From Enhydrobacter sp. (GTDB taxonomy: Bacteria > Pseudomonadota > Alphaproteobacteria > Reyranellales > Reyranellaceae), in the NCBI GenBank assembly GCA_025808875.1, contig CP075528.1, positions 2,478,473-2,542,472 of the forward strand: 64,000 bases of DNA, in the 5' to 3' direction. The position numbers were made by a program, and so were the translations under genes. Each line of letters starts with the position of its first letter. Position 1 is the stretch's first letter. Positions 31,537-39,475 of this stretch are shown one piece after another. The notes under the pieces were generated by a model, which saw nothing but the letters and a program-made list of their open reading frames with translations, had not been told where the DNA came from and searched no databases.

Positions 31537-33081
31537 TCACAGGGGGCGGAAGACGTTGCGACCGTCCTGTTCACTGACGGCGATCCTACGCCCGAGTTGC
31601 TCGCGCGTCAGCATGTCGGCAAGCAGGGCCGGGTCGTTCGGCGCCACCGCGACGAAACGATCGCCCGACCCGTCGAGCCGGCCGATGACGAAGCCCTTCT
31701 CGGGAGCATCCCTGCCGTAGGCCACACAGTAGGTTTCGATCGTGCCGGTGCCGCGCGGCCGTGTCTCGACCCTTCTCTTCGGACGCCCGTCGAGTTCGGC
31801 CTGCAGCAGCTTGGGATCCTGGCGGTGCCATGGTCCCATCGCCGGCGCCGTCGAATAGACGCCCGCCGAATGCTTGGTCAGGTAGTTGCCGTTGGCCGTC
31901 ACCATGCCGAACGAACCCGGTTTGGAGCGGACGACGTTCATCATCTCGGCAATGGCGTGGGTCACGTAGTTGTTGCCCGGCCCTCCGAAGAACGGCAGGC
32001 CGCCGGTGACGCTGATCGGCCGGGGATCGTCCTCGGCCAGACCGATCTCCCGCATTGCGATCTCGACCGCCGACGGGAAGCAGCTATAGAGGTCGAAGGC
32101 CGAGATATCGGCGGTCGCCTTGCCCGCCATGTCGAGAGCCACGCGGGCGCAGCCGCGGATCGCCGGCGACTCGTCGAGCCGCTCGCGCTCGGACACGACC
32201 CAGGTATCCGTGCCGTCGGCGCAGCCGTGGAGGAACACCCATCGGTCCTCCGGAATGCCCCACTCGCGTGCCTTCTCGACCGAGGTCATGAGTACGGCCG
32301 CGGCCTGGTCGATGATGGCATTGGAGTTCATCAACCTTGGATATGGGAAGCAGATCCAGCGGTTGTCGTCCGTGATCGCACAGAGCTCCTCGGCCGTGTA
32401 CCCTTGGCGCCGTGTCGCCAGTGGATTGTCCTTGGCTACCGCGGCGAGACGCTCGAACAGGCGTCCCATCGCCGTCATGTGAGCGGAGACGTCGCGCCCC
32501 AGGCAACCGCGGATTGCATTCTCGAGCAGCGGATAGAAGTGGATCGCTGCGCGCAGGTCGTGCCGATTTTCCTCCTCACTGAAGCCGAACCGCTTGTCCC
32601 CGACGCGGGTTGGTTCCTCGCCGGGATCCTCGTTCCAGTCAATCTTCAGGCCGGCCTTGCGGGCGCTTTGGGTGGAGCGCAACAGTTCGGCGCCGCATAC
32701 CAGTGCCAGCTCGGTATCGCCGCGCGCGATCTCCTCGGCAAACCGGTTGACCATGTACTGGGGCATGTTGCCGCCGGAATGGGTATAGATGAGTTGCCGC
32801 GCCTGGGCATGGAGGCGGCGCGCGACGCTCTTGGGAGGGTTGCTCGACCGGCCGAACGGCGAGGCGAAACGCGGACTGATGTCGCTGAAGAACTCGAGGA
32901 CGGCGATGGCATCGATCTCGTGACCCAGCGCATGCCCGCCGATGGCCGCCCTGGCGTCCTCGAGGGCGAGGTTCGCCGCGTCGGCGCAGAACTGCACGAC
33001 GGAGCGCGCGCTGGAGGGCGAACCGGTCGTATCGGTGATCTGGCCGCAGCCGATCAGGATGGGGGTACGCGGCTCGATCAT
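31537..33081 (-). CDS. Thiolase-family acetyl-CoA acetyltransferase-like protein
   Basis: The gene encodes 514 residues from an ATG at 33081, overlapping the upstream stop by four bases; a longer frame reaches 33375. Thiolase-fold landmarks are RTPILIGCGQITDT at the start, ARQLIYTHSGGNMPQYMVNR, LALVCGAELLRSTQ, VTGGLPFFGGPGNNYVTHAI, and YGRDAPEKGFVIGRLD at the end. The type is the long SCP-2/thiolase group with an extra C-terminal domain. Family members make or break acyl-CoA thioesters. In context with a CaiB-type CoA transferase, a PhyH remnant and a permease, it probably takes part in degrading an unidentified acid. Confidence 0.82.
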   Translation of the reverse strand: MIEPRTPILIGCGQITDTTGSPSSARSVVQFCADAANLALEDARAAIGGHALGHEIDAIAVLEFFSDISPRFASPFGRSSNPPKSVARRLHAQARQLIYTHSGGNMPQYMVNRFAEEIARGDTELALVCGAELLRSTQSARKAGLKIDWNEDPGEEPTRVGDKRFGFSEEENRHDLRAAIHFYPLLENAIRGCLGRDVSAHMTAMGRLFERLAAVAKDNPLATRRQGYTAEELCAITDDNRWICFPYPRLMNSNAIIDQAAAVLMTSVEKAREWGIPEDRWVFLHGCADGTDTWVVSERERLDESPAIRGCARVALDMAGKATADISAFDLYSCFPSAVEIAMREIGLAEDDPRPISVTGGLPFFGGPGNNYVTHAIAEMMNVVRSKPGSFGMVTANGNYLTKHSAGVYSTAPAMGPWHRQDPKLLQAELDGRPKRRVETRPRGTGTIETYCVAYGRDAPEKGFVIGRLDGSGDRFVAVAPNDPALLADMLTREQLGRRIAVSEQDGRNVFRPL

Positions 33082-34238
33082 TTCACGAGCTCTTCGATCT
33101 CGGATGCCGACAACCCGGCTTCCGTCAGGACGGCCCTGGTATTCTCGCCGAGGTTCGCCACTCTCGGCCCGCTTTGCAGCGGTGAGCCGGAGAAACGGAA
33201 TGGCGGCGCCGGCGACAGGTACCTGCCCGCACTGTCCTCGATCGGGCAGAGTGAGCCGCGATGCTCGACTTGCGGATCCTTCAGCGCCTCGGTGACGGTC
33301 AGGTAGGGGGAGCAGGGCACACCGTGCTTCTCGAGAGCCGCAACGCATTCCTTGACGGTCAAAGTCCGAGACCACGTCTCGAATTCCTCGACGAACAGGT
33401 GCCAGTTCATGCGCCGGTCGGTGTACTTCTCGAACCTCGGATCGGTCAGCCAGTCGCGCCGGCCGGCCGCGGTTGCCATGTCCTGGAATGTGCGCTCGCT
33501 CGCGGTGGCGAGCATCACGTAACCATCCCTGGCCTCGACGGGTCCATACATGGGACGCGATGGCATCTCGAAGTCGAACTGTGCGCGGTTGACCTCGCCG
33601 AGCAACATGCCGACCAAGGCCTCGAACATCGAGACGTCCACCATCTGGCCCTTGCCGGTCACATGGCGCTGATGCAGCGCGGCCAGAATGCCTCCCAGCG
33701 CATAGGCGCCCGACGCGTAGTCGGCCACGAATATTCCGCAGTTGTCGGGACGCTCGCGGCCTTGCTGGTAGTAGAGATGGGCCATGTCGTAGCCGGTCGA
33801 GGCATGGATCACCGGCGCATAGGCCGGACGGCCGGCAGCCGGCCCGGTCTGTCCGTAGCCCGAGATCGCGCCGTAGATGATTCGTGGATTGACCGCGGCG
33901 AGTTCCGGATAATCGAGGCCCAACCGCTTCATCACGCCGGGGCGGTAGTTCTCCAGCACGATGTCGACGGTTTTCACCAGTTTCTTCACGGCGGCGATGG
34001 CCTCGGGCTTCTTCAGGTCAAGCACGATGCAGCGCTTGCCCGCGTTGAGCTGACCGAACATCGTGCCGGCGCCGTTGCGCTGGACCGGCCTCGAGCGCAT
34101 GAGGTCGCCCTCGGGCGATTCGATCTTGATGACGTCGGCTCCCATGTCGGCCATCAGCCGCGCGCAGTGAGGTCCGGCGATGGTGGTCGAGAAATCGAGG
34201 ACGCGCACGCCAGTAAGGGGCCGGGGCAGATCGGTCAT
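33078..34238 (-). CDS. CaiB/BaiF-type (family III) CoA transferase
   Basis: The gene encodes 386 residues. The first block PLTGVRVLDFSTTIAGPHCA and GADVIKIESPEGDLMRSR are family hallmarks, and the catalytic Asp is expected at about residue 173 in GIFVADYASGAYA. It continues with ALHQRHVTGKGQMVDVSMFE. These enzymes move CoA between acids through a mixed anhydride, as formyl-CoA or carnitine CoA transferases do. The acid is not identifiable here. The next gene (thiolase-like) overlaps by four bases. Confidence 0.92.
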   Translation of the reverse strand: MTDLPRPLTGVRVLDFSTTIAGPHCARLMADMGADVIKIESPEGDLMRSRPVQRNGAGTMFGQLNAGKRCIVLDLKKPEAIAAVKKLVKTVDIVLENYRPGVMKRLGLDYPELAAVNPRIIYGAISGYGQTGPAAGRPAYAPVIHASTGYDMAHLYYQQGRERPDNCGIFVADYASGAYALGGILAALHQRHVTGKGQMVDVSMFEALVGMLLGEVNRAQFDFEMPSRPMYGPVEARDGYVMLATASERTFQDMATAAGRRDWLTDPRFEKYTDRRMNWHLFVEEFETWSRTLTVKECVAALEKHGVPCSPYLTVTEALKDPQVEHRGSLCPIEDSAGRYLSPAPPFRFSGSPLQSGPRVANLGENTRAVLTEAGLSASEIEELVK

Positions 34239-34241
34239 GAA

Positions 34242-35147
34242 TCAGCTCGCTATGAGGATGAGGACAACTCCACCCACGACCGCAATGCTGCCGATCCATT
34301 CGCCGACGGACGGACGCTCCTTGAGGACGAGGCGGGAGGCGATGAAGGTGAAGACCAGCTCGATTTGGCCAACGGCGCGCACCAGCGCGGCGTTCTCCAG
34401 GGTCATGGCGAGCGCCCAGCCGGCTGAACCCAGAACGCTGAACACGCCGACCCATATCGAGGAGCGCCAATTGACCCAGACCTTGCCGAGTTGCGGCCGA
34501 TCGCGACGCGCGAGGTAAGCGGCCATGAGCACGACCTGGATCGTGTTCATGCAGGCCAGCGTGGTGATGCCACGCACCAGGAAGTCGCCGTCAGGAAGCA
34601 GTTTCGAGGCCTCTCGGATGGTGCCGGCCGCGATGGCGAAGACGGCACCCGACAGGATGCCGTAGAGAGCACCCTTGTGGGTCAGGTCTGCCAGCACGCT
34701 GCGCACGTTCTCGAACGATCCGCGGACGCTCAGGATGGCGACGCCACCGAGGCAGACGAGGATGCCGAGCCAGGCGCCGACCTTGAGCGGCTCGGCCGCG
34801 ATGAACGTCGCGAACAGTGCCACGAACACCGTCTCGGTCTTCGAGTAGACCGTCCCGACCGCGTAGTTGCGGAGAGAAAAGGAGTGGATCATCAGCGACG
34901 TGGCAACGATCTGGGCCACGCCGGCGATAGTCACGAGACCGAGGAAGGACCAGCCGATCGTCGGCACCTCGCGACCGGTGCCGAAGACCAGGAACGCGAG
35001 CATGCCGAGGGCGAGCGGGGCGCCGTAGAGGTAGCGGACGAAGTTCGCGCCATCGACGCTCAGCACGCCGCGAATCTTCTGCTGCATCGTCGTGCGGATG
35101 TTCTGGCAGAGCGCCGCCGCGATGGTAATCGGTATCCAGAGGGGCAA
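34242..35147 (-). CDS. EamA-type DMT-superfamily permease, probable TTG start
   Basis: The gene encodes 301 residues from the TTG at 35147, eight bases after GGAGA. An ATG exists only at 35288 and would add 47 residues overlapping the divergent DUF350 gene, with poor composition. There are about ten hydrophobic helices in two halves, typical of EamA permeases (SLRNYAVGTVYSKTETVFVA in the first half, ALVRAVGQIELVFTFIASRL in the second). It lies at the head of the CoA cluster and may import or export its substrate. Substrate unknown. Confidence 0.8.
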   Translation of the reverse strand: MPLWIPITIAAALCQNIRTTMQQKIRGVLSVDGANFVRYLYGAPLALGMLAFLVFGTGREVPTIGWSFLGLVTIAGVAQIVATSLMIHSFSLRNYAVGTVYSKTETVFVALFATFIAAEPLKVGAWLGILVCLGGVAILSVRGSFENVRSVLADLTHKGALYGILSGAVFAIAAGTIREASKLLPDGDFLVRGITTLACMNTIQVVLMAAYLARRDRPQLGKVWVNWRSSIWVGVFSVLGSAGWALAMTLENAALVRAVGQIELVFTFIASRLVLKERPSVGEWIGSIAVVGGVVLILIAS

Positions 35148-35238
35148 TACTTGGTCTCCCGGGGCGGGGAGTGTATGACCTCCCCATGGGCGCGTCTGCG
35201 GTATCGTTTTCCGCGGTGCGGCAGGATGGGGGCGGAGG

Positions 35239-35655
35239 ATGTTCGACGCAATCTTCACCAGCGCCTTGCGCGCGCTGCCGGTGTTCACCTCGCAGCTTGC
35301 CGTGACCTTGCTGATCCTGGTCGGCGGCGTCCTGATCTACCAGGCCTTCACGCCCCACAGCGAAGCCCGGCTCATCCGTCAGAACAATTCGGCCGCCGCC
35401 CTGGCGTTCGGCGCCGCCATCGTTTCCATCGCCCTCCCGCTCGGCATGTGCCTGGCACGCAGCGTCTCCATTCCAGACATCATCATTTGGGGAGTCATCG
35501 CGCTCGTCGTGCAACTGGGCACGTTCTTCGTCGCAAGTCTCGTCTTTCGCGATCTCGTCCAGCGCATCGAGAATGGCGAGATGGCGTCGGCCATCGCATT
35601 GGGGGCGACGCATCTATCGGTCGCGGTGATCAATTCGGCGGCCATCGCAGGCTGA
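35239..35655 (+). CDS. DUF350 membrane protein
   Basis: The gene encodes 138 residues, preceded by GGAGG directly before the ATG. Four hydrophobic helices lie at about 18-35, 50-70, 78-103 and 118-136. The motifs NNSAAALAFGAAIVSIALPL and NGEMASAIALGATHLSVAVI form an internal repeat typical of DUF350. The function of this family is not established. It diverges from the EamA gene, and six bases after its stop begins a membrane-anchored trypsin-like protease gene, so the two are probably co-expressed. Confidence 0.85.
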   Translation: MFDAIFTSALRALPVFTSQLAVTLLILVGGVLIYQAFTPHSEARLIRQNNSAAALAFGAAIVSIALPLGMCLARSVSIPDIIIWGVIALVVQLGTFFVASLVFRDLVQRIENGEMASAIALGATHLSVAVINSAAIAG

Positions 35656-35661
35656 CTCGAC

Positions 35662-36537
35662 GTGAACACCTGGTTCGGTCGATTGCTGATATGGGTGGTG
35701 ATCGTTGCACTCATCACCGCCATCGAACGGCTGGAATCGCTGACGCCCGATGAGTTCGATGGACCTCGCCGGCCGTTACCGCCGGCCGGCGAGGCGTGGT
35801 GGAACTCACGGTCTCTCGGGCCGCCGACCGGACCGACTCCAACCGAGCCGGCCTATGAAATGTGGGTGCAGGATGCACAACGGAAAGGCGATTCGATCGG
35901 AACCGCTTTTCAAGTTGCACCCGGAACCTGGGTGACGGCTGGACACGTCCTCGAGAACTGTGCAACCGCCTATGTTCGGATTCGCGGGCAATGGCAGGGG
36001 TTCAAGCACTTCACGATCCACCCCGTTGCCGATGTCGCCATCGCGACGATGGAGCTGCGCGACCTCGCGCCGCGCATCGACGTCACTGCGCGGTTGCCCG
36101 TCATGAATCAGACCGGCTTTCATTTCGGCTATCCACAGGGAACCCCTAGCTCGGTCTATACACGCTTCGTCGGCATGGCGCGCGTGCGCCTGGGCGGGCC
36201 AGGGACTCCGGTCGAGCAAGGTTGGGTGTGGGTTGAACAACGACGCGATCCGCCTGGTTTTGGATCGCTGGGCGGCATTTCGGGAGGCCCGCAAGTCGAC
36301 CGGACTGGCGCTGTCCAAGGGGTGACGGTTCTTCACTCGGAGAAGGCGGCGCGCGTCGTCACGACGCCGATCTCGCGGTTGCGCGAGATCCTTCCGGCGG
36401 ACGTTCCCATCGTCGATGCCGGTCCGACATCGATCGACGGCATCGACTACATTGGTCAGGGCCGCCGTGTGCGCGATTCCGGCGCAGTTTCCCTCGTCTT
36501 TTGCTCGGTCAGCGGTCGGACTCGACCCCGGAGCTGA
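35662..36537 (+). CDS. Membrane-anchored trypsin-like serine protease, GTG start
   Basis: The gene encodes 291 residues from a GTG at 35662. One N-terminal hydrophobic helix (LLIWVVIVALITAI) anchors it with the catalytic part outside the cytoplasm. The catalytic triad is recognisable: His in VTAGHVLENC, Asp in PVADVAIATME, and Ser in LGGISGGPQVD. No PDZ domain follows, so it is not a full DegP. The C-terminus ends with a Cys- and Arg-rich tail. It is six bases after the DUF350 gene and presumably acts with it at the membrane; targets are unknown. Confidence 0.8.
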   Translation: MNTWFGRLLIWVVIVALITAIERLESLTPDEFDGPRRPLPPAGEAWWNSRSLGPPTGPTPTEPAYEMWVQDAQRKGDSIGTAFQVAPGTWVTAGHVLENCATAYVRIRGQWQGFKHFTIHPVADVAIATMELRDLAPRIDVTARLPVMNQTGFHFGYPQGTPSSVYTRFVGMARVRLGGPGTPVEQGWVWVEQRRDPPGFGSLGGISGGPQVDRTGAVQGVTVLHSEKAARVVTTPISRLREILPADVPIVDAGPTSIDGIDYIGQGRRVRDSGAVSLVFCSVSGRTRPRS

Positions 36538-36575
36538 GCCTAGGCACCCATGGCTCGCCTCGATAGGATCGCGCC

Positions 36576-37766
36576 ATGAGCGTCATCCAGGATGCGGGCT
36601 CGGCCTATGCGCTGAAACAGCCCAGCTACAATGCAGCCCTCACCATGGTTGGGCGCGGGACCCCCATGGGAGAACTGTTGCGGCGCTACTGGCATCCCGT
36701 GGGCATGGCCACGGACGCTGGCGCGACGCCGCGGCCCGTCAAGATCCTGGGGGAAGAGCTGATCCTGTTCCGTGACGGCCAAGGTAGGACCGGCCTTGTC
36801 TACCCGCGCTGCTGTCATCGCGGCACGACGCTTTACTACGGCAAGATCGAGGAGCGTGGCATTCGCTGTTGCTACCATGGTTGGTTGTTCGACATCGAAG
36901 GTCGATGTCTGGAGATGCCGGCCGAGCCCAACCCGACCGGGCCACAGTGCCAGCGCGTGCGGCAACCCTGGTATCCGACCCAGGAACGTTACGGCCTGGT
37001 GTTCGCCTATCTCGGGCCACCCGAGAAGAAGCCGATCCTGCCGCGCTACGAATGCCTCGAGGTGATGGAGCCCGGCGAGTTCGTCGAGGCTGACGACTCG
37101 AGCATCGGCAGCGGCGGCATCGTCATCGCGCCGTGCAACTGGCTGCAGCATTTCGAGAATGTCGTCGACCCGTACCATGTGCCGATCCTGCACGGCTCGT
37201 TCAGTGGTCCGCAGTTCGTCGAACAGATGGCGGCGTTCCCCAAGGTGAAGTTCGAATACGGCGCGATGGGCGTGAAGGCGACGTCCATTCGGCCTGGGCC
37301 GGGCGGCAAGACCTTCCGGCGTGTCACCGAGGCGGTCCTGCCGACCCTCCGCGTCGTCGCCAACCCACGCGTGGCGCAGTATGGCATGGTCGAATCGATC
37401 GGCTGGACGCTGCCGATCGACGACACGCACTACCGCATCTACGTGGCCGGCCGAGTCAAGGAGAAGGGCGAGCTCGCCAAGTTCAGGTCGCGCTACAACG
37501 GCAAGACCTGGGACGAGCTTTCGCCCGAGGAGCACCAGAAGTTTCCCGGCGACACCGAGGCGCAGGTCGGGCAGGGGCCGATCGCCTTCCACTCGGAAGA
37601 GCACCTTATGTCCTCGGACCAGGGCGTGGGGATGCTGCGATTTCTGCTGCAAAAGCAGGTCGATATCGTGGCGGCCGGCGGCGACCCGCTTGGCGTTGCC
37701 TTCAATGAGGAAGACGCCTACGTGAAATTCGATGCCGGGCAGTTTCTCGACGATCCGTCAGCGTAG
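36576..37766 (+). CDS. Rieske-type aromatic ring-hydroxylating oxygenase subunit
   Basis: The gene encodes 396 residues. The Rieske [2Fe-2S] cluster ligands are Cys79-x-His81 and Cys98-x2-His101 (PRCCHRG, RCCYHGW). The mononuclear iron site is in NWLQHFENVVDPYHVPILHG, with Asp and two His. The fold is that of the alpha subunit of Rieske dioxygenases or demethylases such as phthalate or vanillate types. The electron-transfer partner is not in the window. The gene ends by overlapping pyrD on the opposite strand by nine bases. Substrate unknown. Confidence 0.9.
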   Translation: MSVIQDAGSAYALKQPSYNAALTMVGRGTPMGELLRRYWHPVGMATDAGATPRPVKILGEELILFRDGQGRTGLVYPRCCHRGTTLYYGKIEERGIRCCYHGWLFDIEGRCLEMPAEPNPTGPQCQRVRQPWYPTQERYGLVFAYLGPPEKKPILPRYECLEVMEPGEFVEADDSSIGSGGIVIAPCNWLQHFENVVDPYHVPILHGSFSGPQFVEQMAAFPKVKFEYGAMGVKATSIRPGPGGKTFRRVTEAVLPTLRVVANPRVAQYGMVESIGWTLPIDDTHYRIYVAGRVKEKGELAKFRSRYNGKTWDELSPEEHQKFPGDTEAQVGQGPIAFHSEEHLMSSDQGVGMLRFLLQKQVDIVAAGGDPLGVAFNEEDAYVKFDAGQFLDDPSA

Positions 37767-38804
37767 GTCGGCGCCGACCGCCTGTTGCACCGACGTGAAG
37801 CCGTCCCGCCGCAGCAGTTCCGCCAATTCGTCCTTGATGCGACGAACGAGCGGCGGGCCGCCGAACACGAGCGCCGAATAGACCTGGACCAACGTCGCCC
37901 CGGCGCGAATCTTGGCGTACGCGTCCGCACCCGAACCGACGCCGCCGCAGCCGATCAGCGGGAATTGCCCTTCCACGCGCCGCGCCGTCTGATGAAGCAC
38001 CTCGGTGGAAAGGGCGGTTAGCGGTGCTCCCGACAGGCCCCCGGCTTCGTCTCGCCGCTGCGAACGCAGTGTCGCGGGGCGCGACAAGGTGGTGTTGCCG
38101 ACGATGATGCCATCGATCCTCAGTTCTCTCGCCACGGCGACGATGTCGTCCAGATCGAGCTCGGTGGCGTCGGGCGCGATCTTGAGCACGAGCGGAACGG
38201 CGGTCGGCGCCATCGCGTCCTTGACCCGTTTCAGCAAGTCCGTCAGCTGCCCACGGCCCTGCAGGCTGCGCAGTCCCGGAGTGTTGGGCGAGGAGACGTT
38301 GCAGACGAGATAGTCCGCGTAGGCGGCGAGTGCCGCGGCGCAGGTGACATAGTCGGCAGCTCGATCGGGACTGTCTTTGTTGGCACCGATGTTGACTCCG
38401 ACGAAACCTCGCCGCGGACGGCACGCGAGCCGCGAACGCACGGCATCGAGCCCCTCGCCAGGGAAACCCATACGGTTGATGACACCGCGATCCTCCCGGA
38501 GGCGAAAAACCCGGGGTCGGGGATTGCCGATCTGTGGTCGCGGCGTGACGCTGCCGATCTCCACCAGTCCGAACCCCAGGCCGAGCATCGCGTCGGGCAC
38601 TTCGGCGTTCTTGTCGAAGCCGGCGGCAAGTCCGATCGGATTCGGCAGGCGGCGCCCCCAGATTTCGACCGCGAGAGGCGATGGGTCGCTCTGACGATCC
38701 TGCGGCAGCAGTCCTGACTTGAGGGCACGGATGGCGAGGCCGTGCGCGGCTTCGGCGTCAAGACGCGAGAGCACGCTGTCGGCGAGGGCATACCAGCTGA
38801 CCAT
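37758..38804 (-). CDS. pyrD: Dihydroorotate dehydrogenase (quinone), class 2
   Basis: The gene encodes 348 residues. The enzyme oxidises dihydroorotate to orotate in pyrimidine biosynthesis and passes electrons to quinone at the inner membrane. The N-terminal extension that binds the quinone and membrane (about residues 1-40) is present. Blocks include NPIGLAAGFDKNAEVPDAML, RVFRLREDRGVINRMGFP, CNVSSPNTPGLRSLQ with the catalytic serine of class 2, and LIGCGGVGSGADAYAKIRAG at the FMN site. It is a monocistronic unit or is followed by nothing on its strand. Confidence 0.96.
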   Translation of the reverse strand: MVSWYALADSVLSRLDAEAAHGLAIRALKSGLLPQDRQSDPSPLAVEIWGRRLPNPIGLAAGFDKNAEVPDAMLGLGFGLVEIGSVTPRPQIGNPRPRVFRLREDRGVINRMGFPGEGLDAVRSRLACRPRRGFVGVNIGANKDSPDRAADYVTCAAALAAYADYLVCNVSSPNTPGLRSLQGRGQLTDLLKRVKDAMAPTAVPLVLKIAPDATELDLDDIVAVARELRIDGIIVGNTTLSRPATLRSQRRDEAGGLSGAPLTALSTEVLHQTARRVEGQFPLIGCGGVGSGADAYAKIRAGATLVQVYSALVFGGPPLVRRIKDELAELLRRDGFTSVQQAVGADLR

Positions 38805-38847
38805 CGCCGACAGTTAGCAGACGTTTCCTGTGGAGCGCTCGCCGCTC

Positions 38848-39405
38848 TTACCGAAAGCTGGGCCCGTCGCTGCGCGGCATGATGCCGGGCGAGCGGTCGA
38901 ACAGAACCGAGAAAAGCTGCCGGTAGAGATCATCCATGTTTCGGTCGTCAGGAGTGCCGGTGGACGTCCAGCCCGTGACCTGCGACATCGCCTGATCGTT
39001 GCGGCAGTAGACGGCGAAGACATAGACCCGGCCGGGCGTGCCAGGCTTGTGCCGAGACACGCCCTCGCATACCCGATCGGCGCCGAGGTCGTTGGCGGGA
39101 TCGAACACCAGCACCATCCGGTAGTCCGGCCGCGGCTTCTCGGCCGGGACGTCGTAGGTGAAGGTCAGGCGGGGCGGGGGCTTCGCCGCCTGCATCACCG
39201 GCAGCATGCGGCGGGCCACCTCGTCGACAGGCAGGCCGGGAAAGGGGTTGCCGTCGAGGATGACCCGGAACGTCTTGCCGTCGGTCGCCGTGAAGAATTC
39301 GCTGTAGGAATACTGGGTGGCGTAATCGTAGCCGCCGAGCGTTGCCGCCGAGGCTGCCGTTCCAATCGACAGAGCCGCCAGTGCAATCGCCATTCGTTTG
39401 TGCAT
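38848..39405 (-). CDS. Exported hypothetical protein
   Basis: The gene encodes 185 residues. I chose the ATG at 39405, with GAGAGG upstream, because it begins a signal peptide (HKRMAIALAALSIGTAASAA). A longer frame reaches 39456. The mature part contains YDYATQYSYSEFFTATDGKT, FRVILDGNPFPGLPVDEVAR and FDPANDLGADRVCEG, then a C-terminus with LFSVLFDRSPGIMP. The protein is probably periplasmic. The family is not recognised. It lies between pyrD and parE. Confidence 0.75.
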   Translation of the reverse strand: MHKRMAIALAALSIGTAASAATLGGYDYATQYSYSEFFTATDGKTFRVILDGNPFPGLPVDEVARRMLPVMQAAKPPPRLTFTYDVPAEKPRPDYRMVLVFDPANDLGADRVCEGVSRHKPGTPGRVYVFAVYCRNDQAMSQVTGWTSTGTPDDRNMDDLYRQLFSVLFDRSPGIMPRSDGPSFR

Positions 39406-39475
39406 GGACGCTACCTCTCTCCTGCCGACACTATGCCGTCCTGCCGGCTGCGACACACGTCACATTCTCGCGCGC

